This document shows, piece by piece, positions 43,503 through 51,295 of a DNA stretch of 64,000 bases. Every line of letters starts with the position of its first letter. Positions within the stretch are counted from its first letter, which is position 1. The notes under the pieces are model-generated. The model was not told where the DNA came from. It saw only the letters and a list, made by a program, of their open reading frames with translations, and made no database searches. Made by a program: the position numbers and the translations under genes. The DNA is taken from assembly GCA_016214895.1 (NCBI GenBank), contig JACRMR010000008.1, forward strand, positions 1-64,000, written 5' to 3'. This stretch comes from a candidate division KSB1 bacterium. GTDB taxonomy: Bacteria; Electryoneota; RPQS01.

Positions 43503-44534
43503 ATGCCGGAGTTGAGGCTGGATCCGATACAACGAAGCTGGGTGATCATTTCGAGTGAACGCGCGCGGCGGCCTTCTGAGTTTCAGGTGGTGGTGACGGA
43601 GAGTGCCCCGGAATTCTGCCCGCTGTGCCCGGGGAATGAAGACAAGACGCCCGGGGAAGTCCTGGCGATTCGCGACGGTTATGGCGCTCCGAATTCGCCG
43701 GGCTGGTCGGTGCGGGTGGTCCCCAACAAATTTCCGGCGTTGCGGATTGAGGGCAATCTCGAACGTCACGCCCGCGGCATGTACGACGCGATGAACGGTG
43801 TGGGCGCGCACGAGATCGTGATCGAGACGCCGGACCACCGGCAGCAGACCGGCGACCAGCCGGTCAGTCATTTGGCGCGGGTGCTGCGCGCCTATCGCGA
43901 TCGCGTGCGGGATCTGATGCAGGATCATCGCTTCATGTATGTCGTGGTGTTTCGCAATTACGGCGAAAGCGCGGGAGCGACGTTAACGCATCCGCACTCA
44001 CAGATCATGGCGATGCCGATCCTTCCGCAGGTAATCGAGACTGAACTCAAATCGGCGCGAGAGCATTTTGTTCACAAGGAGCGCTGCCTGTTCTGCGACA
44101 TTCTCCGGCACGAGATCGAGTTGGATGTGCGGATCGTGCAGAAGAATGACGAGTTCGTCGCACTGTGTCCCTATGCGAGTCGCTCGCCGTTTGAGCTGTT
44201 TATCGCGCCGACCCGTCATGAACATGACTACTCGCAACTGGATGACATCAGGATTGACCGCTTGGCGGAACTGCTGCGGGACACGGTGAACCGGTTGCGA
44301 TCCGCGCTCAACAATCCGCCGTACAATTTTGTCTTACATACCAGTCCGAATCTGGCGGCGATTTCGCCGTCGCTGGGAGATGAGCGGATGATCAGGGCGT
44401 GTTATCACTGGCACCTCGAGCTCATTCCACGGCTGACGAAGCCGGCAGGGTTTGAGTGGGGGACGGGGTTTCATATTAATCCGACACCACCGGAGCAGGC
44501 GGCGGAATATTTGAGGAGGCTGGTGGTCGGGTGA
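43503..44534 (+). CDS. galT: Galactose-1-phosphate uridylyltransferase (GalT family)
   Basis: A 343-aa HIT-superfamily enzyme. SERARRPSEF opens it, CPLCPGNEDKTP and CLFCDI are the zinc cysteine sites, VVFRNYGESAGATLTHPHSQIMAMPILP carries the catalytic HxHxQ-type histidines, and the C-terminal part has FVLHTSP and CYHWHLELIPRLTKPAGFEWGTGFHINPTPPE. ATG 43503 follows a strong GAAGGAG site; a TTG at 43485 overlaps that site. The enzyme swaps UDP and ADP or hexose-1-phosphates. In glycogen contexts related proteins act as ADP-glucose phosphorylase-type enzymes (inference). Confidence 0.92.
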   Translation: MPELRLDPIQRSWVIISSERARRPSEFQVVVTESAPEFCPLCPGNEDKTPGEVLAIRDGYGAPNSPGWSVRVVPNKFPALRIEGNLERHARGMYDAMNGVGAHEIVIETPDHRQQTGDQPVSHLARVLRAYRDRVRDLMQDHRFMYVVVFRNYGESAGATLTHPHSQIMAMPILPQVIETELKSAREHFVHKERCLFCDILRHEIELDVRIVQKNDEFVALCPYASRSPFELFIAPTRHEHDYSQLDDIRIDRLAELLRDTVNRLRSALNNPPYNFVLHTSPNLAAISPSLGDERMIRACYHWHLELIPRLTKPAGFEWGTGFHINPTPPEQAAEYLRRLVVG

Positions 44535-44842
44535 TCGATGAACGCTGATAGATGATCTATGAGGCAGAAACCATGAACGGTGGAGACCGAGTGTAGCGCC
44601 GCACAGCGTGCGCGATCTCCATATCTCGCCGACCGGGGTTGAGGTTGCAAATGTGCGCGGGGTGGGGAGATGCACGATATTTGACGGAACGAACTTGGCT
44701 CTGAGATGATGAAGGCAGGGGCCTGACTTAGAGGATGGCGCGCAAGAACATTATCTGCCCGAAGGAACTGGTTTACTCTTTGAGAATCAGAAACTTGCAC
44801 GGTTTTTGTCGGGGTAGATTGCATCGCGTGGCATGGCCGATA
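44535..44842 (+). other. Gene-poor stretch with a decayed secreted-protein tail
   Basis: No intact gene. One frame (about 44600-44706) reads HSVRDLHISPTGVEV then CTIFDGTNLALR and stops. A shifted frame gives MMKAGA and a further one ARKNIICPK. In this order and spacing these resemble the end of a T9SS type A sorting domain (typically ...FDGTNLASGVYF-R-KAG...TRKIxLxK) broken by small indels. It is an inferred remnant of a gene that once lay here. Confidence 0.35.
44537..44568 (+). repeat. GATGAACG + TGATAGATGAT minisatellite-like motif (copy 1)
   Basis: GATGAACG followed by CTGATAGATGATCTATGAGG. The same start (GATGAACG-N-TGATAGATGAT) recurs at 44843 and 47670, where it heads the longer direct repeat. 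Confidence 0.5.
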
Positions 44843-44959
44843 GATGAACGGTGATAGATGATAGATGAGGAGTTGGGAGTTGATCCTGACCCACTTGGAC
44901 GCTCATAATATACGAAACTTTGGTCAAAAAGTCAATAGCCGTGGCTTAAAATGTACAAG
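44843..44959 (+). repeat. Direct repeat copy A (about 117 bp), pair with 47670-47793
   Basis: Begins GATGAACG, continues with TGATAGATGATAGATGAGG and the core CTCATAATATACGAAACT, and ends GGCTTAAAATGTACAAG. The last 85 bp differ from copy B at only about four positions. It ends in the first codons (ATG TAC AAG) of a decayed gene. Confidence 0.85.
44907..44935 (-). promoter_or_regulatory. Predicted minus-strand promoter inside direct repeat A
   Basis: On the minus strand TTGACT (complement of 44930-44935), exactly 17 nt, TATATT (complement of 44907-44912). It reads leftward into the gene-poor stretch before galT, so any transcript would be non-coding or antisense to galT. Confidence 0.5.
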
Positions 44960-45034
44960 TGCTTGTACGTCCTGATGTTGGGGCGGCGGTGGCTGCTGGC
45001 GCCAGAGATGGGGCACATGGAGACACCCACGTGA
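44951..45034 (+). pseudogene. Decayed 5' end of a secreted-protein gene
   Basis: From ATG 44951 the frame reads MYKCLYVLMLGRRWLLAP and soon stops at TGA 45032-45034. It aligns with the better kept copy at 47785 (MYKSLFVLILAGVTAAASQ), which is a signal peptide, but is frameshifted after about ten codons. Confidence 0.5.
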
Positions 45035-45053
45035 GTGGGATCGTGCCGCCAAG
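45012..45053. repeat. Hairpin repeat (variant copy) with GTGCCGCCAAG end
   Basis: GGCAC (45012-45016) pairs with GTGCC (45043-45047). Inside is a second stem CCCAC/GTGGG (45026-45030/45035-45039) with loop GTGA. The trailing GCCGCCAAG is shared with hairpins at 47847 and 53356. Confidence 0.4.
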
Positions 45054-45080
45054 CGCTGATCTTCCGCCGTCCATCTTCTC

Positions 45081-45191
45081 GTGGCCAACGAGGGGCAATG
45101 GGAGGAGCCGTTTGCGTTTGAGGTGAATGCAGGAGGCACGACCTACTTCGTCACGGAGGCGGGGCTGACGATTGACATTCGAGAAAAATGA
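45081..45191 (+). pseudogene. Fragment of a secreted 'NxGQW' surface protein
   Basis: Thirty-six codons read VANEGQWEEPFAFEV, then NAGGTTYFVTEAGLTIDI, and stop at TGA 45189. The pattern N-x-GQW-xx-P-x-x-[FY]-x-x-[DN]-x-GG-x-x-x-[FW] is typical of the first repeat in large SBBP/gliding-type secreted proteins of FCB bacteria. The rest of such a protein (often over 700 aa) is missing. It is an N-terminal remnant probably derived from the gene whose signal peptide begins at 44951. Confidence 0.5.
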
Positions 45192-45192
45192 A

Positions 45193-45221
45193 AATCGAAA
45201 TGCCGGCTTCCGAGTTCGATT
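45193..45221 (+). terminator. Inverted repeat after the gene fragment, terminator-like
   Basis: AATCGAA (45193-45199) pairs with TTCGATT (45215-45221) over a 15-nt loop. It resembles the hairpin at 50991-51015 (AAATCGGAA/TTCCGATTT), also placed right after a stop codon. No long T-run follows. Between here and 45397 I see nothing else in the stretch. Confidence 0.4.
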
Positions 45222-45396
45222 AGATGTTTGTTAAGTGCGTATGTCATTGTTCATGGAGACGATTGCAGTGCTTCCTGGTTAGAGGACGACTTTTGGTCTT
45301 GTCGGGTGGCTATAGTCGTTGTTCTGAGCGGGGCATGTAAATTCCTCTTGCACGATGCCGCATGGCCGTCCCGCCGCTCGGCGGAACCGCATGGCC

Positions 45397-45425
45397 TTGA
45401 CTTTCGCAGTGCGCGGCGGTATAAT
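45397..45425 (+). promoter_or_regulatory. Near-consensus sigma70 promoter of the LVIVD gene
   Basis: TTGACT (45397-45402), exactly 17 nt, TATAAT (45420-45425). The start site is about 45432, which sets the start codon at ATG 45456 and excludes the in-frame ATG at 45228. Confidence 0.8.
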
Positions 45426-45455
45426 AGGAAAAAAGCAATTTGTTCGGAGTCCATC

Positions 45456-47564
45456 ATGCGAGTGTTCGTGGTCATCTGCTTATTGGGGTCAGTGATGTTA
45501 ATGAGCAGCGAGCTGAAGGCGCAGGACAGCTTGCATGTACGACGGCTGGGAACGATCGCCGATTATTGGGACTATGCGTCTGACGCAGTGGTTCGCGACA
45601 CGATTGCCTTTGTCGCGACACACATGTCTGGGTTGCGGATTGTGAATATCGTGGATCCCGCGAACCCCGTGGAAATCGGCTACGTTGAAACGCGCAGCGC
45701 CACTGGTGTTGCCGTTCAAGGGAACTATTCCTACATAGCGGATGGCGAGAGCGGTTTGCGAATCGTGGATATCAGCGAACCGGCGCAGCCCGTGCCGATG
45801 GGCTTTATTGACACGCCAGGCAGTGCGCTGGGTGTTGCGGTACAGGGGGATTTCGCCTACGTAGCGGATTACCTAAGTGGCCTCAGGGTGATCGACGTTT
45901 CGAACCCCGCCGCGCCGGTGCAGGCAGGTTTTCTTGACACACCGGGAAACGCCACTGGTGTGGCGGTGGTAGGAAATTACGCGTACGTGGCGGATCAAGC
46001 AACTGGTCTGCGAGTCATCGATATTAGTGATCCGTCCGCGCCGATTCAGGCCGGCTTCTTTGATACACCAGGCTTCGCAATGGGCGTTGCCGTGGATGGG
46101 AACTATGCCTACGTTGCGGACTATTTGAATGGCCTGCGCGTGATTGACGTAACCGACGCTGCCGCGCCGTTTGAGACCGGCATGCTCGAAACACCCAATC
46201 TGTGTTTGGACGTCACGGTTGGCGGTCAGTTCGCGTACGTGGCGGATTACTATGCTGGACTGTTGGTCATCGACGTCACCAGCCCGGCCGCCCCGATCCA
46301 AGCCGGCTTCTACGACCCACCGGGTCGCTGTCGGAGCGTGGTCGTTCAAGAAGATTTCGCGTATCTTGCGGAAGAGGACGGCGCACTGCGAATGATTGAC
46401 GTTGCGAATCCAGCCGCCCCCGAGCAGACCGGTTATTACAACCCGCTGGGCAACGCTTGGGGTGTGGCGGTTGAGAGCGGCATCGCCTACATTGCTTGCG
46501 GAGACGGCGGGCTGCGAGTAATCGATGTGGCCGACCCTACGGCGCTTGTACAGACCGGGGTTTTCGACTCGGCAGATCAGGCCGTAGGGATTACGATCCG
46601 GGAGACTCTTGCCTTCGTTGCCGATGGGACCAGTGGGTTGAGAGTTCTTGATGTCTCCGATCCGGCGGTCCCGGTTCAGGTTGGCCATTACGACACGCCG
46701 GGTGAGGCCCGAGACTTGGTGCTCGACGGAAATTACGCCTACATAGCGGACGATTCGCGCGGCCTGCGGATAGTCGACATCAGCGTTCCTTCAGCCCCCC
46801 TGGGTGCCGGATCGTACGACACACCGGGAACTGCACGCGGCGTGGCCGTGCAAGGGAATTATGCTTACCTCGCGGATGGGGCGAGTGGCTTGCGATTGAT
46901 CAATATCACCAATCCGGCCGCCCCGAGCCAAACCGGCTTCTATGACACTCCGGGCCACGCCTATGATGTTGCAGTCAGGGGGAGCTACGCGTACGTTGCG
47001 GATGGTACAAGCGGCCTGCAGGTCATTGATGTTTCCAATGTCGCCGCACCCGTACGCAGCGGCGTCTTCAATACACCGGATCTTTGTGTGAGTGTTGTGG
47101 TTGACGGAGACTACGCGTATGTGACGGACTACGAGACCGGTCTCAGAGTAATCGACATCTCCGATCCAGCCGCGCCGATTTCGGTTGGATATTATGATAC
47201 CCCCGGACTTGCCTGGGGTGTGGCAATTGCGGGGTGTGTGGCATTTGTAGCGGACTATACGAATTTCAGTGCGTACGATGTGTCGCATTTTGCGTGTTTG
47301 CCTCCGCCGATGGCTCCGGCAGGATTGACCCTCGGCCATCCGCTTCAATCCAACGTAATGCGGCTCGAGTGGTTTCCTGTGCAATTCGATACGACGGGTT
47401 CACCGATCGAGATCGATCGCTATGTGATCTTCGGTGCGGGCAGTTTGGCGAATCCGCTTTGGGACTCGCTGGGCGTACCGGTGCCGCCGGACACGACGGT
47501 GTTTTTTGACTCGACCGCAACGGAAGGCGGCTACTTTTATCACGTCCGCGCGGTGAGAAATTAG
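45456..47564 (+). CDS. Secreted LVIVD-repeat (beta-propeller) protein
   Basis: A 702-aa protein with a signal peptide (residues about 1-23, ending ELKAQ) and about 13-14 tandem repeats of roughly 41-42 residues. Each repeat has the core YAYVADGxSGLRVIDVSNPAAP, then 'xxGxYDTPGxAxGVAVxGN'. The LVIVD family forms beta-propellers on cell surfaces; with this number, two propellers are likely (inference). From about residue 610 a fibronectin-III-like segment follows (LEWFPVQFDTTGSPIEIDRYVIF to FFDSTATEGGYFYHVRAV). No T9SS tail is seen at the end. It has its own consensus promoter. Repeat-to-repeat similarity is high, suggesting recent expansion. The role may be adhesion or binding. Confidence 0.88.
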   Translation: MRVFVVICLLGSVMLMSSELKAQDSLHVRRLGTIADYWDYASDAVVRDTIAFVATHMSGLRIVNIVDPANPVEIGYVETRSATGVAVQGNYSYIADGESGLRIVDISEPAQPVPMGFIDTPGSALGVAVQGDFAYVADYLSGLRVIDVSNPAAPVQAGFLDTPGNATGVAVVGNYAYVADQATGLRVIDISDPSAPIQAGFFDTPGFAMGVAVDGNYAYVADYLNGLRVIDVTDAAAPFETGMLETPNLCLDVTVGGQFAYVADYYAGLLVIDVTSPAAPIQAGFYDPPGRCRSVVVQEDFAYLAEEDGALRMIDVANPAAPEQTGYYNPLGNAWGVAVESGIAYIACGDGGLRVIDVADPTALVQTGVFDSADQAVGITIRETLAFVADGTSGLRVLDVSDPAVPVQVGHYDTPGEARDLVLDGNYAYIADDSRGLRIVDISVPSAPLGAGSYDTPGTARGVAVQGNYAYLADGASGLRLINITNPAAPSQTGFYDTPGHAYDVAVRGSYAYVADGTSGLQVIDVSNVAAPVRSGVFNTPDLCVSVVVDGDYAYVTDYETGLRVIDISDPAAPISVGYYDTPGLAWGVAIAGCVAFVADYTNFSAYDVSHFACLPPPMAPAGLTLGHPLQSNVMRLEWFPVQFDTTGSPIEIDRYVIFGAGSLANPLWDSLGVPVPPDTTVFFDSTATEGGYFYHVRAVRN

Positions 47565-47631
47565 CCAGCGGAACCGAAGAGCGCGAAAAGCCTAAATCCC
47601 CCCCTTAGTTCTCCCGTGAGCGGGGGATGTG

Positions 47632-47652
47632 CCGCCTCACTTAAGGAGGCGG
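47632..47652 (+). terminator. Hairpin after the LVIVD gene
   Basis: CCGCCTC (47632-47638) pairs with GAGGCGG (47646-47652) over a 7-nt loop. A smaller stem (CTCCC/GGGGG-type) lies just upstream. No T-run follows, so it could be a weak or Rho-type end or a dispersed repeat. Confidence 0.4.
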
Positions 47653-47669
47653 GGGCAGGAAATGTTATT

Positions 47670-47793
47670 GATGAACGATGATAGATGATAGATGATAGAT
47701 GAGGAATTGGCAGTTAATCCTGACCCACTCGGACGCTCATAATATACGAAACTTTGGTCAAAAAGTCAATAGCTGTGGCTTAAAATGTACAAG
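47670..47793 (+). repeat. Direct repeat copy B (about 124 bp), pair with 44843-44959
   Basis: Begins GATGAACG, has three TGATAGA-type units (one more than copy A) and the same core CTCATAATATACGAAACT, and ends GGCTTAAAATGTACAAG. The two copies flank the LVIVD gene in the same orientation about 2.8 kb apart. Confidence 0.85.
47741..47769 (-). promoter_or_regulatory. Predicted minus-strand promoter inside direct repeat B
   Basis: On the minus strand TTGACT (complement of 47764-47769), exactly 17 nt, TATATT (complement of 47741-47746). It reads toward the LVIVD gene end, so it could make an antisense transcript. Confidence 0.5.
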
Positions 47794-47922
47794 TCGCTAT
47801 TCGTGCTGATCTTGGCGGGGGTGACGGCTGCTGCTTCGCAGAATGGGGCGCATGGAGACATGCGCCGCCAAGGAAACCACTGGCATTACCTCCGGAGCTG
47901 TCCGCCAGCTCTTCCCTACTGA
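47785..47922 (+). pseudogene. 5' remnant of a secreted-protein gene (signal peptide only)
   Basis: ATG 47785 opens a 45-codon frame. The first 19 residues, MYKSLFVLILAGVTAAASQ, form a good signal peptide. The rest (NGAHGD-MRRQGN...) runs through a hairpin repeat and resembles no domain. The frame stops at TGA 47920. It is the paralogue of the more decayed copy at 44951. A tiny secreted peptide cannot be ruled out. Confidence 0.5.
47847..47871. repeat. Perfect 8-bp hairpin with GAGA tetraloop and GCCGCCAAG end
   Basis: GGCGCATG (47847-47854), loop GAGA, CATGCGCC (47859-47866), followed by GCCAAGG. It shares its layout with the hairpin at 53356-53381. The rest of 47923-48089 shows no gene or promoter that I can support. 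Confidence 0.55.
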
Positions 47923-48089
47923 CCGGTATTGGCACCGAGGATCGCCTTAGAGCACCCTCGCAGTTAGTCGCAGCTGAGGAATCTGCCTTCAAGATCCGAG
48001 TTGTAAGTGACAACCGGAGCCGAATGCTCGCCGCACGCGCAGGTGTGACCACAATTGCGCTACGAGTCTCCATCCCCAGGAGTCTAGTC

Positions 48090-50975
48090 ATGCGATATTC
48101 CTGCCTTCTCAACCTTCTGCTGCCTGCCGCACTGTTCGCGCAGATGTCTATTCACGACATTCAGTTCACCACGGACCCTTCCGGAGCCTCACCCTGGGCG
48201 GGACAACTGGTCTCGGTCGGTGGAATTGTCACAGCGACGGAGTACACCGGACAGCCGATTCGCTACTTCCTTTCGGATCGGGGCGGTGGTCCGTGGAGCG
48301 GTATTCTCGTGAACGACAACCAGCTGCGCCAGATCATCCGCGGCGATTCTGTTCGGTTCCAAGCCGAGGTTCAGGAATCGAACACGCAAACCCGCCTTCG
48401 AAACATCGTTGCAGGGACCTTCACCGTGGTTTCCGTCGGCGCCCAAGTAGCCCCCACACCTACCACGACCGGGTCCGTCACCGAACCGATGGAAGGTGTG
48501 CTCGTTGAGATTGCGAACGCGGTCGTTGTCGACGATCAGCCACAAATCACCATTGACGACGGTTCGGGTCCGGTCGGTGTCGGAACCGGATGGGACTACG
48601 CCGTGGAATTGCTACTGGGTGACTCACTCCTGTTCTTGCGGGGGATCGTGTCCTCAGCGGCCAATGTGTTTCTCGTCAATCCACGCGCGACGTCGGACAT
48701 CGGGCTGCTTCACAATCATGGACCGGTCATATCACAAGTCGCGAACTTTCCGGCGGAACCGACCAACCATGATTCCGTCACGGTTACGGCGTCCGTCTTT
48801 GATGCCGACGGTGTTGCCGGCGTGGAAGTGCATTATCGCTTTGGCCCGCTCGGCGACTTCATTCCACAGTCCATGTTCGACGATGGCGCGCATGGAGACG
48901 GCGGATCCGGGGACGGTAATTGGGGTGGGATCGTACCCGCCGGAGCGGCACATGTCTTTGCGTACTACTACGTACGAGCGATCGACGGCCTCGGCACCAT
49001 CTCCACTAATCCCGCTGCCGCGCCGGAAGAGAGCTATCACTATCGCATTCGAGGAGACCCTCCCGCCATCTTCGATTTGCAGTACACGGGCGATCCCACC
49101 GGTGGCGTCTCACCCTATGATGGCCAATTCGTCACCGTAATCGGCATTGTCACAGGAACTGGATTCAATAATGACTTCAGCTTCTTTATGTGTGATCCTG
49201 TTGGCATCTGGCCCGATTCAGGACGCTGGTCGGGGATTGAAGTGTACGCGCCGGATCGGATGCCTTCGCTTTGGGACAGCATCCGCGTCACCGGCCAGGT
49301 GATCGACTACGCGGGATCCCTCACCGAATTCGCGTCGGGCAGTCAGGTTGCGGTGCTGGGCACAAGTCAACCGATTCCTTCGCTTCGCGTGCGCGCGGCC
49401 GAGTTGTCGCCGCCCAATGGCAGTTTACCCGACTCGGGCGAGGCTTACGAGGGAGTCCTGATCGAGATCGGACCGTCCATGGTCACGAATACCTCGGACT
49501 TCAACTCATATGGCCAGTTCGACGTTTCCGGTCTGGAAGGCTCATGCACGATCGTCAACGATGCCGGTTTTGAGTTCGTGCCGGTGGTCGGCGACAGCTT
49601 CCTGTTCATTCGCGGAAACTGCACGTATCTCCCTTTCGCAGGGTACATCGGCCATGTCACAGCGCCGCGCTTCGACGCCGATCTTGGCTTCATTGACCGT
49701 CGTCCTCCCGAAATTCTCAGCGCCACGGCAGTCTCCGACCTGAGCGTTAACATCTTGTTCAACGAGCGTCTGTCCGACGTTGGCGCGAACGACCCGGGCA
49801 ACTACACGATCACCGATCAGTCGGTCCCAGAGCATCCCCGCCTTGACGTCGCCTCGGCAGCCGTCTTATCCGCGGGCCATACCGTGCATCTTGAGCTTCT
49901 CGCGGCTCTCGATTCGGAGCACGGTTATCGACTGGAGATTCAGGCCATCGAGGATCTGGCCGGTAACGAGCTGGCCGGCGCGGTTGTCTTCTTCGGCGGC
50001 TATTCACCCACCGCGTTCGTCCCGATTGCCAGCCTCTACGACAGCTTCGGCGTTTACAGCGGACAAATCGTCACGCTCCGCGGCGTGGTCAACTACGTGC
50101 GCGAGATCACGACGGATAGCGGTTCCCGTCGCGTCGCGGCTTACCTTCAAGATCAAAGCGGGCGTGGGCTCTATCTGACTCAGTCTGGCCGCATGAACGC
50201 GTACCCCGCGCTACGGCGCCGCAATCTGATCACGATCACCGGGCTCGTTGGCTCGTTCAACAATGAGATTCAGCTGGGCGGCTTTACGAGTTTCGGCATG
50301 ACGCTCATCAACGAAGGCGTCTCCCTTCCACCGCCGATCGTAATGACGACGGGCGATCGTGAACTGCAGGACAGCATTGGTCGCACATCATTCCAGAATC
50401 TGCACGGGTCGGGGACGTGGTGCGCGACGACGGGCGCGATCAATCGCGTGGATGAGAACATCGACGGCGCAACGACTCTGTACTTGAATGACGGCAGCGG
50501 CGACCTGCGGGTCCGGGTCTGGGATGAATCGGATCTTGACAGCGTGAACATCGATGGCCGCTACTATCGGCTTGGAAACGAGCTGGTCGGAGTGGAATGC
50601 CGAGTTTCGGGTGTCGCCGCAAGGGACGGCGACGACTTCGTGCTGTATGCTGGCCATATGGAAGACATCGTCGGGTTGTCCGTCGTGGAGCGGCGTCCCA
50701 AGTTGCCTCCGGCGGGTTTCACACTTTCGCAGAACTACCCGAATCCGTTTAACTTATCGACCACCATCTCCTACACCGTCCCGCGGGTATCTCCGGTGAC
50801 GCTGAGCGTATATGATGTGACGGGGCGACTCGTGGAAGGTCGCTTCCTCGGCGTGCAGACGGCGGGGGCGCATGACTATCATTTCGACGCGGGTGCGCTC
50901 GCGAGCGGGATGTACTTCGTACAGATTGGGCAGCGGGCGGGGGGGGCGCGGACGAAGATTGTGGTGTTGAGGTAG
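48090..50975 (+). CDS. Large secreted protein with a T9SS type A sorting tail
   Basis: A 961-aa protein; the start is ATG 48090, 8 nt after AGGAG. A signal peptide (MRYSCLLNLLLPAALFAQ) is followed by OB-fold-like domains resembling DUF5689/YhcR-type modules (VSVGGIVTATEYTGQPIRYFL; FVTVIGIVTGTGF; VTLRGVVNYVREITT), an Ig-like segment with FDDGAHGDGGSGDGNW (about 265-280), and an Ig/CNA-like piece at about 550-630 (DLSVNILFNERLSDVGANDPGNYTI). The C-terminus, FTLSQNYPNPFNLSTTISY then LSVYDVTGRLV and GMYFVQIGQRAGG, is the type IX sorting domain. OB-folds of this kind often precede nuclease domains, but none is seen. Codon choice is richer in C-ending codons than in neighbours, suggesting separate ancestry. 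Confidence 0.85.
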   Translation: MRYSCLLNLLLPAALFAQMSIHDIQFTTDPSGASPWAGQLVSVGGIVTATEYTGQPIRYFLSDRGGGPWSGILVNDNQLRQIIRGDSVRFQAEVQESNTQTRLRNIVAGTFTVVSVGAQVAPTPTTTGSVTEPMEGVLVEIANAVVVDDQPQITIDDGSGPVGVGTGWDYAVELLLGDSLLFLRGIVSSAANVFLVNPRATSDIGLLHNHGPVISQVANFPAEPTNHDSVTVTASVFDADGVAGVEVHYRFGPLGDFIPQSMFDDGAHGDGGSGDGNWGGIVPAGAAHVFAYYYVRAIDGLGTISTNPAAAPEESYHYRIRGDPPAIFDLQYTGDPTGGVSPYDGQFVTVIGIVTGTGFNNDFSFFMCDPVGIWPDSGRWSGIEVYAPDRMPSLWDSIRVTGQVIDYAGSLTEFASGSQVAVLGTSQPIPSLRVRAAELSPPNGSLPDSGEAYEGVLIEIGPSMVTNTSDFNSYGQFDVSGLEGSCTIVNDAGFEFVPVVGDSFLFIRGNCTYLPFAGYIGHVTAPRFDADLGFIDRRPPEILSATAVSDLSVNILFNERLSDVGANDPGNYTITDQSVPEHPRLDVASAAVLSAGHTVHLELLAALDSEHGYRLEIQAIEDLAGNELAGAVVFFGGYSPTAFVPIASLYDSFGVYSGQIVTLRGVVNYVREITTDSGSRRVAAYLQDQSGRGLYLTQSGRMNAYPALRRRNLITITGLVGSFNNEIQLGGFTSFGMTLINEGVSLPPPIVMTTGDRELQDSIGRTSFQNLHGSGTWCATTGAINRVDENIDGATTLYLNDGSGDLRVRVWDESDLDSVNIDGRYYRLGNELVGVECRVSGVAARDGDDFVLYAGHMEDIVGLSVVERRPKLPPAGFTLSQNYPNPFNLSTTISYTVPRVSPVTLSVYDVTGRLVEGRFLGVQTAGAHDYHFDAGALASGMYFVQIGQRAGGARTKIVVLR

Positions 50976-50990
50976 GAAACTGAGAATTTA

Positions 50991-51015
50991 AAATCGGAAG
51001 GCAGAGTTCCGATTT
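50991..51015 (+). terminator. Perfect 9-bp hairpin after the T9SS-tailed gene
   Basis: AAATCGGAA (50991-50999), 7-nt loop, TTCCGATTT (51007-51015). It begins 15 nt after the stop codon. The AT-rich base could act as a terminator in both directions; there is no further T-run. Confidence 0.5.
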
Positions 51016-51025
51016 GCCCCCCCGG

Positions 51026-51103
51026 CCCCCCACGGGATGTGGGGGGAGAGTTGACTCTCCGATTCCGGCCGGGCGAGGACGCCCGGCTCGGCGAAGCGCC
51101 GAG
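51026..51103. repeat. Cluster of three perfect hairpins upstream of rplM
   Basis: CCCCCCAC/GTGGGGGG (51026-51046, loop GGGAT), GCCGGGCG/CGCCCGGC (51068-51087, loop AGGA) and CTCGGCG/CGCCGAG (51087-51103, loop AAG). They lie between the accessory segment and the ribosomal-protein operon. REP-like elements or a transcription barrier are possible. The stretch 51104-51236 shows nothing else. Confidence 0.6.
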
Positions 51104-51236
51104 GGCCGATCCGGCGGTCGGGAGAGACTTTGAAGAGGGCTGGGAGGTTGGACGCCGATCTGACTGATTGCGGTAAAGTGTTAATTAACAAAGTAGTACG
51201 ATTCAGGTCTGTGGGCTGTGCCGACTCACGTTGTGC

Positions 51237-51265
51237 TTGACAATGTGGAGCTGGTTATCTATATT
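51237..51265 (+). promoter_or_regulatory. Near-consensus promoter of the rplM-rpsI operon
   Basis: TTGACA (51237-51242), exactly 17 nt, TATATT (51260-51265), about 30 nt before the rplM ATG. Confidence 0.8.
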
Positions 51266-51295
51266 TAAAAGCTTTGCAAACATAGGGTAGGTTTC

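Noticed and set aside
44843-44870. TGATAGA tandem units as a CRISPR or phase-variation tract
   Set aside because: Only two or three short, imperfect units without spacers and not inside a coding start, so neither a CRISPR nor a contingency locus is supported.
45228-45455. Extension of the LVIVD gene to an upstream ATG at 45228
   Set aside because: The consensus promoter starts transcription near 45432, and the extension would bury the signal peptide.
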